The position numbers were made by a program, and so were the translations under genes. From Diogma glabrata (Eukaryota; Arthropoda; Insecta; Diptera; Cylindrotomidae), in assembly GCA_963693315.1 (NCBI GenBank), contig OY856187.1, positions 379,415,306 through 379,479,305 on the forward strand: 64,000 nt of DNA, in the 5' to 3' direction. A model generated the notes under the pieces. It was not told where the DNA came from and did not search any database. It saw only the letters and a list, made by a program, of their open reading frames with translations. Positions 45,415 to 54,773 of the stretch are shown here, one piece after another (the first letter of the stretch is position 1; each line of letters begins with the position of its first letter).

Positions 45415-45780
45415 CTAAAAATCGATGGTCAAGCCTAAATTAGTTAGGTGATGAGGGGCATTTAAAGCCATGTCTCTCCTTCGATAAACAAGTTTCTTAA
45501 CATCTAAAGGTTGCTCTAGTTTAAGATCGACTCCCAGTTTATGTAAAATTTCAACTACAACGGCAATAGTCGTTTTATTTCTTTGAGTTCTGTCTAAAAC
45601 GACTGCTTTTGTCTTTAGATAACAAAGTATATGTTTACAATTCAATTCAATATTTACTTATGTCAGGATCTATGTCATCTTTATGGTCTTGGCATAACTG
45701 AATCAGGTTACCTCAATTTGGCTTGCGTTTTGCGACTGTTGACAGTTTTTCCAACTTTAAGGTAGAAATAGTTATGTAAT
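45415..45780 (-). pseudogene. Exon-like coding segment inside hAT element
   Basis: On the minus strand a 76-codon frame (45415-45645) includes KAVVLDRTQRNKTTIAVVVE, ILHKLGVDLKLEQPLDVKKL and YRRRDMALNAPHHLTNLG. In the same frame just upstream, after one stop, is GNLIQLCQDHKDDIDPD (around 45655-45712), and further up LKLEKLSTVAKRKPN. Its 3' end reads TTTTTAG-GTAAAC, usable as a splice donor. The composition looks like protein and differs from the surrounding repeats. It may be captured host sequence or a decayed element gene. I do not recognise it. Confidence 0.35.
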
Positions 45781-45904
45781 TATAATTTTTTTTATAAATA
45801 TCATGATATATATCAGATCAGGGAATAAATATCGTGATATATATCATTGATATATATCGGATATATATCATTGATATACATCATGCCAACCTTGATTGCA
45901 ATTA

Positions 45905-46385
45905 TTATTTTATTTCTGTAAAATTTGTTATTTCTGTAAAATTTAACAATAAATTTAAACTTAAAAATTTTTTTTGTTTAAAAAAAGAAAAAACTCGATG
46001 CATTTCTTCAAAGTATAAAATCGAAACTAAAATAGTTCTAGGCGAAAAACGAACGTTAATGTTATTTCTGCAAAATTCAACAATAAAATATCTCATTTTT
46101 AAGCTTAAAGCTTAAGATTTTTAAGTTTTTTAAGCCTAAACAAAGGAGAAAATCAATGTATTTTTTCAAGATCAAGAAAAATAGTTGTTTTCAAACTAAT
46201 TTTTTTGTAAAATCGAAACTAAAATGGTTATAGGCGAAAAACGAATTATTAGTTATTTATGGAGAATTCGAATATAAAATATCTTTTTCAAGCTAAACAA
46301 ACATAGAAGAAAATCGATTTATTTTATAAAGATCTACAACTTTTACTTGAATTATTTTTTTTGTAAAATCAAAACTGAAATAAAC
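45905..46385 (-). repeat. Right-arm repeats, inner block
   Basis: Inverse of the left-arm unit: ATAGTTCTAGGCGAAAAACG, AAGCTTAA, a TTTTTAAGCCTAAACAAAG word, GAAAATCGA and GTAAAATC(A/G)AAACT(G/A)AAAT. About three units lie here before the CR1-like LINE interrupts the array; the array resumes at 50280. Confidence 0.8.
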
Positions 46386-46447
46386 TAACTAACTATCTAA
46401 CTATCTCTAACTTAACTATCTTTATCTTTGAAGATAAAGATAGTTTA

Positions 46448-46930
46448 ATGAATGATTTCAATAATAACCGGACAAAACTGGTCATCAATGGAATCCCCAA
46501 AATTGTCAATGATTCTAATGAAATTATCGTGTCTAAGATTTCAAGTGCTGTTGGTTTTGAAAATCCTCCAAGAGTCAGAGCTTACCGGACCAAGTTTAAT
46601 GATCAAAGTGATTCTCTCTTGTTAAACTTTGAATCTGAATTTAACAAGGATGAATTCTTCTTCAACTATATGAAAATTGCAAACCGTCTAACCGTTGAAA
46701 ATATCTTTAACGAACCAGGAAATTTCAATAGGATCTTTATTCAATTTGCGATGTCCAAAAATCAATTTGCACTTTTCAAAGAGGCCATGAAATTTAAAAA
46801 GGAACGAAAAATTAGAAATGTCAAAGTTGGACAAATCGGTCTTGATGTTACTTTTAACAATGGCAGAAAAGCTAGTTTCTCATCAATTAATGATCTAAAT
46901 CTTATGATTATCGCAAACCAAGTTTTTTAG
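46448..46930 (+). CDS. LINE ORF1 C-terminal fragment (RNA-binding type)
   Basis: A 160-codon frame begins within a few codons of the junction, with KLVINGIPKI at residues 10-19. This resembles the 'lvI(S/N)GIPE' strand that opens the RRM-like domain of LINE ORF1 proteins, and is followed by VSKISSAVGF, VRAYRT and LLLNFESE. ORF1 proteins coat element RNA and help deliver it to the target. The N-terminal part expected of the family is missing, so the copy is 5'-truncated and the ATG used here is probably internal. The product ends at the TAG 46928-46930, about 200 bp before ORF2. Confidence 0.6.
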   Translation: MNDFNNNRTKLVINGIPKIVNDSNEIIVSKISSAVGFENPPRVRAYRTKFNDQSDSLLLNFESEFNKDEFFFNYMKIANRLTVENIFNEPGNFNRIFIQFAMSKNQFALFKEAMKFKKERKIRNVKVGQIGLDVTFNNGRKASFSSINDLNLMIIANQVF

Positions 46931-47136
46931 GAGCTCTCTTTTTCCGAAGATAATGTCAAAAACAAATATATATGAAAATCTAACCTTTTTTATCTTCAAT
47001 CTGGTGAGTGTTATTATGAAATGCTTTCTTTTGTTTCCTTTTTTAATTTTGTTGTTTATTTCATCACTTGATTTTTATTTCTGTGCCTTTGATTATGCCT
47101 TTTTCATGATATCTAAATGTTTGCCTCTCTTATTGA

Positions 47137-49998
47137 GGCTATCAAAATTTAATTTCCCAGATTAATTCATTTAAACTTTCCACAAATACTCTTAACATTA
47201 ATAATATTATTTTAAAATCAGCTTTTAATAACAATAATAATTTCAATTTTATTCATATTAATCCTGGAAGTCTTAAACCAAATCTAAATGAAATTCGTTC
47301 TGTTATCAATAATTTAAACTTACATGCACTTGCTATTTCTGAATCTTGGTTTAATGAGAGTATTAATGATCGTTTAATTGCAATTAATGGACTTAATTTA
47401 TTCAGACATGATCGTGTTGGAAAACGTGGTGGGGGTGTTGCTATTTATTTACTTAATAGTATTAAGGGTAAAATTGTATGCAAAAGCAGATCAAATAGTA
47501 TTGTTGAATATTTATTCATTGAAATCATTAATAATAATAATGAGAAATTGTGTTTTGGAGTCGTTTACAATCCTCCCAATAATAAAATTTCTGATAATTT
47601 GAAGCGTGTTTTTTCTGATTTATCAATTAGATATCCTCATTTAATTATTGTTGGAGATTTTAATATTAATCTTCTTTCTAAATTAAAAAAAACAACTAGT
47701 TTTATAAATTTTTTGTCATCAATTTCCTTAAATATCTGTTCTGAAGAACCAACTAATTTTGTTGACGGATGTAATCCAAGTTTAATTGACCTGTCAATTG
47801 TCAAAAATCGTAGCTTAGTTAAAAGTTTTTCCCAACTTTCTATTGGTAGCTTTACGACACATGATTTATTATTTGGTTCTTATTCAATCAACATGTCTTC
47901 TTTTGTTAATAATAGTTTTAAATTTTATCGTAATTTCAAAAATATTAATTTAGATAATTTATTATTTTGTGCTTCAAAATGTGATTTTGATAAAATTTAT
48001 TGTCTTTCTAATATTGATGACCAAGTTCAAGTTTTGACCGATGAATTAAAAAAATTAATGAATATTTTTGCTCCTTTGAGGAAAATTAAAATCAAGAAAA
48101 ACACTGCTGCACCTTGGATGAACGATTCACTAATAAATTTGATTAATCGTAAAAATTTTTACTATTCATCGTTTAAATCTGAAGTGAACATTCACCTTAA
48201 AAACAATCATCTCATAATGTTTAAAAAACTTCGTAACAAATGTACTAATCTTAGAAAATATCTTCAACGTGAATGGTTTAATTCTAAAATTGATCCAGAC
48301 CTTCCTTCTAAGACATTATGGAATAATTTGAAAAATAATGGTGTTACTAAAGATTCTAATAATGTTATTACCAGTTTTTCGGCTGAAGAATTCAATAACT
48401 ATTTTTCAAATTCATTTTCTAAAAAAACTGCACATCTGGTAACTTTTGATAATGATTGTGATGAAGCTGGTTGTTTTGAATTCTCTACTTTCACTGATAT
48501 CGATGTCGATTTTTATCTTAGTTCTATTAAAACTAATGCTTGTGGTGTTGATGAGATTCCAATATTTTTCATAAAAATGCTTGGTTGTTTCATCATCCCA
48601 TTTATCACTTATATTGTCAATAACTGTATTACACAGTCTTATTTCCCTGAGCATTGGAAATGTAGTATTATAAAACCTATCCCAAAAAAATCAAATCCAA
48701 CTAATCTAGAAGACTTCAGGCCAATTAGCATTTTACCATCATTATCAAAAGTTTTGGAAAAAGTATTGAAAAACCAAATTCAAAGTTATGTTGATAATAA
48801 TTCTCTTCTCTATAAATTTCAATCTGGGTTTAGAAATGGACTCAGTACTAATTCAGCAATGCTTAAAGTTATTCATGATCTTTGCCTTGCCTTTGAAGAG
48901 AATAAAGTGTCAATAATTTGTTTCCTTGACTTCAAAAAAGCTTTTGATCTTGTTGATCATATGTCTCTTTTGTTGAAACTAAGAAATAAATTCAAATTCT
49001 CAATCAGATCTTGTAACTTTATTAAATCGTTTTTATCTAATCGCAAACAACAAGTTTCTATTAATAATATTTTATCACATCAAGTTGAGATTAGCTCTGG
49101 TACTCCTCAAGGTGGCATTTTATCTGCTTTATTATTCACTATTTTTATTAATGACCTTCCTGATTATGTTGACATCAATACCCATCTTTATGCGGATGAC
49201 TCTCAGATTTATTGTTCTTTTCCGTTTGATCAATTTAATTTATGTGTTGATAAAATGAATGCTTCTCTTTCTTCTATTTCTGATTGGACAAATTTGAATC
49301 ATGTTTATGTTAACCCATTAAAATCACATGCTATGATTATTAGCAGAAAGAAAATTAATAATCCTCCTCCCATTTTATTTGATGGTAATGTCATTAATTA
49401 TGTTGAAAAAACAAAATCATTAGGTTTAATTCTTAATTATGATCTCACTTTTGATGATCATGTTATTAAAATTTGTGGTGAAGTTAACAGTTGCTTAGGG
49501 ATGCTTTATCAATCAGTTAGTTTCACACCTGTCAATTTACGTTTGAAACTTGTTAGAGCTTTAATAATACCCAAATTACTATATTGCTCAAATATTTTCC
49601 ATAATTGTTCAAGAAAAAGTTGGGATTTACTAAATGTAACATTTAATAACTGCGCAAGATATATATTTAATCGAAACAGATTTAGTTCTATTTCTACCTT
49701 TTCTTTTCAAATTTTAAATTGTTCTCTTGAAAATTATCTTAAATATCGTTCTTGTCTATTTTTGCATAATTTAATAAAATATAAATGTCCAGACTATCTT
49801 TATGAACTTCTCATTTTTCCAAGATTTCAACGAAATAAGTTACTGAAGCTTCCAAACAGTTGCCTTTCTTCACAATTTAGATCATCGTTCTTTGTTGAGA
49901 GTATTAGATTGTGGAATAATCTTGAAGCAGGCATTAGAATTCTTGAATCAACTTCTGACTTCAAGAGGAAATGCTTGCTTCATTTCTCCTCATGTTAA
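47137..49998 (+). CDS. LINE ORF2: endonuclease plus reverse transcriptase
   Basis: About 954 codons are open from the stop at 47134-47136 to the stop at 49996-49998. The APE-type endonuclease has FIHINPGSL, LAISESWFNES, HDRVGKRGGGVAIY, GVVYNPPN, IIVGDFNIN (about 47647-47673) and THDLLFG in the place of SDH. The RT has FRPISILPSLSKVLEK, FQSGFRNGLSTNSA, FLDFKKAFDLVDH (near 48923, first Asp), SSGTPQGGILSALL, HLYADDSQIY (YADD at 49189-49200) and SLGLILN. A C-terminal region ends near 49998. There is no in-frame ATG before 47893, past most of the endonuclease. A start in another frame upstream (46953 or 47117) may have been lost by a frameshift. RT and endonuclease otherwise look intact. Confidence 0.85.
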   Translation, partial: GYQNLISQINSFKLSTNTLNINNIILKSAFNNNNNFNFIHINPGSLKPNLNEIRSVINNLNLHALAISESWFNESINDRLIAINGLNLFRHDRVGKRGGGVAIYLLNSIKGKIVCKSRSNSIVEYLFIEIINNNNEKLCFGVVYNPPNNKISDNLKRVFSDLSIRYPHLIIVGDFNINLLSKLKKTTSFINFLSSISLNICSEEPTNFVDGCNPSLIDLSIVKNRSLVKSFSQLSIGSFTTHDLLFGSYSINMSSFVNNSFKFYRNFKNINLDNLLFCASKCDFDKIYCLSNIDDQVQVLTDELKKLMNIFAPLRKIKIKKNTAAPWMNDSLINLINRKNFYYSSFKSEVNIHLKNNHLIMFKKLRNKCTNLRKYLQREWFNSKIDPDLPSKTLWNNLKNNGVTKDSNNVITSFSAEEFNNYFSNSFSKKTAHLVTFDNDCDEAGCFEFSTFTDIDVDFYLSSIKTNACGVDEIPIFFIKMLGCFIIPFITYIVNNCITQSYFPEHWKCSIIKPIPKKSNPTNLEDFRPISILPSLSKVLEKVLKNQIQSYVDNNSLLYKFQSGFRNGLSTNSAMLKVIHDLCLAFEENKVSIICFLDFKKAFDLVDHMSLLLKLRNKFKFSIRSCNFIKSFLSNRKQQVSINNILSHQVEISSGTPQGGILSALLFTIFINDLPDYVDINTHLYADDSQIYCSFPFDQFNLCVDKMNASLSSISDWTNLNHVYVNPLKSHAMIISRKKINNPPPILFDGNVINYVEKTKSLGLILNYDLTFDDHVIKICGEVNSCLGMLYQSVSFTPVNLRLKLVRALIIPKLLYCSNIFHNCSRKSWDLLNVTFNNCARYIFNRNRFSSISTFSFQILNCSLENYLKYRSCLFLHNLIKYKCPDYLYELLIFPRFQRNKLLKLPNSCLSSQFRSSFFVESIRLWNNLEAGIRILESTSDFKRKCLLHFSSC

Positions 49999-50279
49999 GG
50001 GTTTGGTCATTGCACAGAAGTAATAATCAATAAGTTTAGGCTTTTTGAACTCAAATTACTATTTATTAAAGAAAGCAGTTCATTAATGTCACCAGATTGA
50101 TTTTGTAACATTTTCAATAATTCTTTATTTTCACAATTATTTAATTCTTTTTTTTTTTTTTTAATTAATCAATGAATAATTAATATTTTAATATTAAACT
50201 TAGTTCACGATAAACTTAGGTTTAAAAAGGATTTCCTTATGTGAAACTACACTGTATTAATAAATAAATAAATAAATAG
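49999..50279 (+). other. LINE 3' region with (AATA)n end
   Basis: Non-coding tail containing CACGATAAACTTAGG and a final block of five AATA units. Microsatellite ends in place of poly-A occur in several CR1/RTE/I-like LINE groups. A similar TAAA repeat tail is at 60500. Confidence 0.6.
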
Positions 50280-51340
50280 CCGAAAAACGAACGATAATAG
50301 TTAAATCTGTAAATTTCGACTATTAAAGATCTTACTTTTTCAGCTTAAAAATTTTTTTGCCTAAACAAAAACATTGCAGTCGATGTATTTTTTAATTATC
50401 TACAACTTTTACTTGTACAACTTTTTTGTAGAATCAAAACTGAAATAGTTATAAGCGAAAAAAGAACTTTAATGTTACTTCAGTAAAATTCGACTGTAAA
50501 AGATTTTTTTAAAGCTTAACAAATTTTTTTTTGCCTAAACAAAGAAGAAAATCGATGTATTTTTTTAAGATCTACAGCTTTTACTTATATAATTTTTTTG
50601 TAAAATCAAAACTGAAATAGTTATAGGCGAAAAACGAACGATATTAGTTAAATCTTTATTATTCGACTATAAAAGATTTTACTTTATCAGCTTAAAAAAA
50701 ATTTTTTGCCTAAACACAAAAATAACAGTCGGTGTATTTTTTCATTATCTACAATTTTTACTTGACCAACTTTTTTGTAAAATCAAAACTAAAATAGTTA
50801 TAGACGAAAAACGAACGTTGATTTCATTTCAGTAAAATTCGACTGTAAAAGATTTTCTTTTTCAAGCTTAAAAAATTTTTTTTGCCTAAACAGAGAAAAA
50901 ATTCGATGAATTTTTTTGAGACCTACAACTTTTGTTTGCATTATTTTTTTTTTAAATCAAAACTGAAATAGTTATAGGCAAAAAACGAATGATATTAGTT
51001 AAATCTTTGTAATTCGACTATAAAAGATTTTACTTTATCAGCTTAAAAAAATTTTTTTGCCTAAACAGAAAAATAACAGTCGGTGTATTTTTTCATTATC
51101 TACAATTTTTACTTGACCAACTTTTTTGTAAAATCAAAACTAAAATAGTTATAGACGAAAAACGAACGTTAATTTTATTTCTGTAAAATTCGACTGTAAA
51201 AGATATTCTTTTTCAAGCTTAAAAAATTTTTTTTGCCTAAACAGAGAAAAAATTCGATGAATTTTTTTAAGACCTACAACTTTTATTTGCATTGTTTTTT
51301 TTTAAATTAAAACTGAAATATTTATAGGCGAAAAACTGAT
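50280..51340 (-). repeat. Right-arm repeats, outer block
   Basis: About six units in the orientation opposite to the left arm. The word AAAATCAAAACT(G/A)AAATAG recurs near 50430, 50605, 50778, 50953 and 51126, with a variant near 51303; spacing is 173-176 bp. Units near 50770 and 51120 are almost identical over more than 100 bp, which indicates recent tandem amplification or gene conversion within the arm. Confidence 0.85.
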
Positions 51341-51529
51341 TGTATCTAATGTTTTTGCTCCTTGAACAGAAAAAATAAAATATTGGTAAATTTTTTTTAA
51401 AATTCTGAAAAAATTCACGGATGACTTTTAGACCATAATCAACCTAATTCCGGTTCAAGGTTATGAAAATTAAAGGCATTTTTAAAAGCAATTTTTTTTT
51501 CTAAAAAGCATTTTTTGTGGGACACCCTA

Positions 51530-52455
51530 GGGAGCATACAACAGTTGTTCGTGAATAAATTTTGATGACACTTTAAAAAAGAAAGATATGTATGAGAAGG
51601 AACTGATTAGTTTTTTAACGATATTGAACAAAGTGGTGCAAGGTCCCTCGAGCACCTGTTTTTTGAAAGCTCAATAACATCTATATCTGATAACCGAATT
51701 GGATGAATCTTTAAACATTTTTTACGGTTCACAACAGTTCTGCATCCCCCTAACTTATGGTTTTTAGCTGACGGTAAAAAAATTTTTTTGTTCGCAATTT
51801 TTTGTATTTTGTCAGTGTCTTTATTAATTATTTACACTACAACCTACAATAATGAAGTGATTATGATGAAACTTATGAATGTGAGATGATAATGATCATC
51901 TTTTGAGTTTTGGGACACATGGAACAAAGTGGCGGCGGGTCCACCATACAACTGCAAACTGTTCACACTTTGTTTTTAAAGTTTGTTGGGAGCACATAGA
52001 AGTATGAACGTAGTAATGAACGAAGCATTAATAAATTTTGATGACACTTTGACAAAAGATGCAGATTTAAATGAACTGGTTAGTGGACGATATTGGGATA
52101 GGTGGTGGGGGCCTCCCGAGCACCTGTTTATTTATTTAAAACTTTAATATCATTGGTTCGTGATGATTGATTTTGATTAAACTTGGTATATATGCTTAGT
52201 GTATGATTTGTAACAGTTCTGCATTCCAATTTCGGGTTTGTCACTTCCGGTAAAAAAATTGTTACTTTTCCTTTTCGTACAAATAGAATTTATGTCTGTA
52301 CCGAAACTATGGCTTTCTATAAAGTTTTTATAATTAGAACTACGAGAAATCTATAACATCTAACATCATATTTAGAAGATTTTGTTTCCAGAGTTGTGGT
52401 GAAGTTCGCTTTCGCATCAGCGTCGCAATATATTTTAAAGTATTTTGTTTCACAG
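51530..52455 (-). repeat. LINE 3' UTR copy, proximal part (split)
   Basis: Continuation of 37840-38313 after the giant element: GGGAGCATACAACAG, TTTTGATGACACTTT, ATGATGAAACTTATGAA, CACTTCCGGTAAAAA and AACTACGAGAAATCTATAAC. At 52400-52450 the minus strand still reads YCDADA, the equivalent of the YCDVDA that ends the RT frame at 30598. So this copy is a 5'-truncated insertion starting in the last codons of ORF2. Confidence 0.75.
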
Positions 52456-52849
52456 TTCAAAATCAATTGAATCAATAAATCAAACTCTGAAATAATGTAT
52501 TGTAGTTATTTTGTTGGAAAGTCTGTTGACAATGGTTTTTTCTGTGTATTTTCGCATTTCGCGCCAACTAAGTGTGAAAAAAAATTGTTTACCTCAAACT
52601 TAGAGAAACTTGAGAAAACAACTAATAAATTCTAATAAAAGTATATTATTTAATTAGGAGCTAAAGTGCTACTTTTTGTGTTGAGTCTATAGTTTGGCGG
52701 CCGACCGTATAGGGAGGTCGACAATTATAGACGATAGTCAAAAAGTCACTTAAACTCCGAATTAAATACACTATTTTGCGGCAAACGTTTAAATTTTTTA
52801 TAAATATAAAATTAATACATCAAATGGAATTTACATTATTATAGATTTT
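52456..52849. other. Spacer, no gene seen
   Basis: Mixed sequence with a GGCGGCCGACCG GC-rich word near 52696. No supported feature. Confidence 0.5.
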
Positions 52850-53045
52850 TAAGGGTGGCGAAGTGTCTTTCGTTACAGGATTCGGCACTGTTGAGGTTCG
52901 AATTCAGTTTAAAACACGAAAACAAGAAGTGAACTTTTTCTCTGAGAAAAATCTAACAGTACCTTCGAATTGAAAAAATTCAAATTATTTCCTTAGGTAC
53001 TAGAGTTTAATTAATCACTAAAATTTCCATTAATATAATATTTCT
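52850..53045 (+). mobile_element. tRNA-derived SINE copy
   Basis: Head: GGTGGCGAAGTGTCTTTCGT (A-box region) and GAGGTTCGAATTCAG (B-box) about 45 bp further. Body: ACTTTTTCTCTGAGAAAAAT, ACAGTACCTTCGAATTGAAA, AATTCAAATTATTTCCTTAG. Same order as at 13936-14230. Confidence 0.65.
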
Positions 53046-53511
53046 GTACGTCACCCACACAACCAATTGCAGACAATCACTTTTTTTATCACTAATTTGG
53101 ATTCATGGCTGTCCAAAAAAAATTCTCGAAAACAGACACCGCAAGAGCGTTTTTTGTGAAAATTTGTCTAATATTATTATAATCTAAGAAGCTATCCAGT
53201 TTCGCAATTGCAAACTTTGTTTTGGTTTTACAAGTTCCTTGCCTGTAACTTTCAAGAAAATACTTTTTTGATGTCATCTAGTGGGTCTTACACGAAAGAT
53301 TTTTAAAAGAAGATTCAACCAACACTGCAATTTTTTAAGCTTTTATTTGCTTAGTTTTTGGAACATTTTTTATTCCATTTCTCTCAACCATAACTTCGAA
53401 CGCAATCAACAGAATGAAAACTAAAACTAACTAATGCAAAAATTATCATATATATAATGTAAAAACATTTCCATCCTATGGAATCTAATGACAGTGGAAA
53501 AATTTAACTTA

Positions 53512-53700
53512 AGTGATGATAAAGTTGGAACTTCGAAATAGTCATCGCCTCGCGGATTCGTGCATGACAGGGGAGAGGAAGATTCGAATTCATCCGAAAT
53601 ACGTGAAATAAGGAATGAAGTTTTCATCTGAGAAATTTCCAACCATATCTTTGAATTTAAAAATATATAAACATAGTTTTTCACAAAAAATTCAATGAGG
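53512..53700 (+). mobile_element. tRNA-derived SINE copy, diverged
   Basis: AACTTCGAAATAGTCATCGC matches the head of the 13936 copy; AGATTCGAATTCATCC is the B-box; TTTTCATCTGAGAAATTTCC and ATATCTTTGAATTTAAAAAT match the body. The A-box is disrupted. Confidence 0.5.
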
Positions 53701-53856
53701 CACCCATTTTTCGTATAATAATTTTATCCCTTGAAATGGGAATACCTTTTGAATCCAACTATAGACTTTTTACATTCCCGATGAAGATCTGGCTAGACTC
53801 CCCTAGCCGATTGCTAGCAAACGAATGAGTGATACAAAGGAAGCTAGATCTCAATT

Positions 53857-54063
53857 TTGCAAAAAACAAAACCATGGTTTGTAAAACAACTGCTGTCTAC
53901 AAATTTTATGACATTATTCAGACTTTCAGAAACGATAATTAGTTTTTTAAATCCCTATGGGGACTGGCACTTTGGCACTTTGACAAGAGTAATAAGGCTC
54001 AGAATACTAAATGATCTTAAGAGTTATAACGGCAGGTCACCCAAGTCGTTAGGTCTTAGGTGA
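53857..54063 (+). other. Hypothetical 68-codon ORF, weak
   Basis: Open frame with no recognisable motif in a patch of more balanced composition. A GTTCAAACCCC word at 54083, just before the next element, is B-box-like, so this stretch could instead contain a diverged SINE. I make no functional claim. Confidence 0.15.
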
Positions 54064-54094
54064 GTATCAAAGTAAGATCAAGTTCAAACCCCAA

Positions 54095-54773
54095 CCCGAC
54101 TAGCATTATGTTCAGGCATGTCCTATTATGATACGGCCCGGATCAGGGTGTAATAAGGTAGGACCTAATAGGGCATTTGCATCCGGCCCCTATCAGAAAT
54201 CATACATGGTTTCACTAATAGGGCACGCCCAATTTGTCCTGATCCGGCCCGGACTGCGAAAACCTATCTCATCTCTAGTAGTAAATGCCGGATCTGAGCC
54301 GGATCAAAATAATATTTGATTTTTCAATTAAGGTATGCCCTATTTGTCCTGATCTGATCCCTATTTTATTTGAATAAATTTCATTTGGTTAAACTTCACT
54401 AGAGTATTATCCATTTTAGATATATATAGTTTGGGAATTTTCAATTATACTTTAGTTATCGCTTCTTTGCGTTTTATTATGATGACATATAGGTAAGTAT
54501 AAGGTTAGAATATTTTATAAACGAATTTGTTGGACATTTTCATATTAACGTTTTTACAAAAATTGTACATTTTGTCATTTAATACTAATAAATTCGCTAT
54601 TTGAACTGATCCGGTCCTGCCCTGTTCTAGTAGGGTTGCCTGATCCGGTTTGAATAGTTTGAGGCGTTACATTACTGATCAGGACCTGTTGAGGGTGCCT
54701 GATCCGGACCCTCTCAGTGGTAGGGGAAGCGGTATCCGGCCCACATCTGAGCCCTTACATAATGCTAGTCGGG
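54095..54773. mobile_element. Inverted-repeat element rich in GATCCGG motifs
   Basis: Perfect 17-bp termini CCCGACTAGCATTATGT and its inverse. Inside each end is a cluster of GATCCGG/CCGGATC words: about five from 54135 to 54345 (for example CGGCCCGGATCAGG, CTGATCCGGCCCGG and GAGCCGGATC) and about five from 54600 to 54745 (for example CTGATCCGGTCC and TGATCCGGACCC). The central part is plain AT-rich DNA. No ORF of note. I could not find a target duplication. The layout is that of a non-autonomous DNA transposon with subterminal transposase-binding motifs. Confidence 0.75.

Larger units (their letters stand above)
44200..45894. mobile_element. 1.7-kb hAT-type element with perfect 8-bp TSD
   Basis: Termini CAAGGTTGGCA and TGCCAACCTTG, each flanked by the identical octamer ATTGCAAT (44192-44199 and 45895-45902): the signature of hAT transposition. 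Subterminal regions at both ends are rich in GATATATATC palindromes. The interior holds degenerate repeats of CCAGTAATGG, ACTGGCAACC and CCCAATAACAA words (44580-45230) and one exon-like minus-strand segment. I see no hAT transposase motif, so the element is probably non-autonomous. Boundaries are among the most secure in the window. Confidence 0.9.
46386..50279 (+). mobile_element. CR1-like LINE (element 2), 5'-truncated
   Basis: Carries an ORF1 remnant (46448-46930), a long ORF2 (47137-49998) and a 280-bp 3' region ending in an (AATA)n repeat at about 50259-50279 in place of poly-A. It interrupts the ~175-bp repeat array: ...ACTGAAATA at the left and CCGAAAAACGAACG at the right rejoin as one unit. 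No clear TSD was seen. At the 5' junction there is a perfect palindrome (46413-46446). The domain set suggests the CR1/jockey assemblage. Confidence 0.85.
38314..51529. mobile_element. Giant 13.2-kb inverted-repeat element, hAT-like
   Basis: The ends read TAGGGTGTCCCAC and GTGGGACACCCTA. Directly outside both lies the same octamer GGGAGCAT (38306-38313 and 51530-51537), a perfect 8-bp target duplication. The flanks join into one continuous LINE 3' UTR when the element is removed. Inside the termini the arms stay inverted: an AACCTTGAACCGGAATTAGG word at the left and its inverse at the right, then arrays of ~175-bp units. No transposase is visible. The original element was probably smaller; other transposons nested in it make up most of its length. 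An 8-bp TSD with TAGGG termini favours hAT; P-like or other foldback classes are alternatives. Confidence 0.8.

Noticed and set aside
45640..45780. Similarity of the exon-like segment in the hAT element to a transcription elongation factor (TFIIS N-domain type)
   Set aside because: The apparent match depended on choosing a frame that reads VGKTVNS; the frame consistent with the rest of the segment reads KLEKLSTVAKRKP and does not match.
46953..47165. 70-codon ORF between ORF1 and ORF2 of the CR1-like LINE as a third protein
   Set aside because: It is dominated by Phe and Leu from T-rich DNA and runs into ORF2 in another frame. At most it may include the lost start of ORF2.
38312..51531. Reading the 13.2-kb element as a Tc1/mariner type with a TA duplication
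   Set aside because: TA does flank GGGTGTCCC on both sides, but extending by two bases gives symmetric TAGGG ends and a perfect 8-bp duplication (GGGAGCAT), which explains the flanks better.
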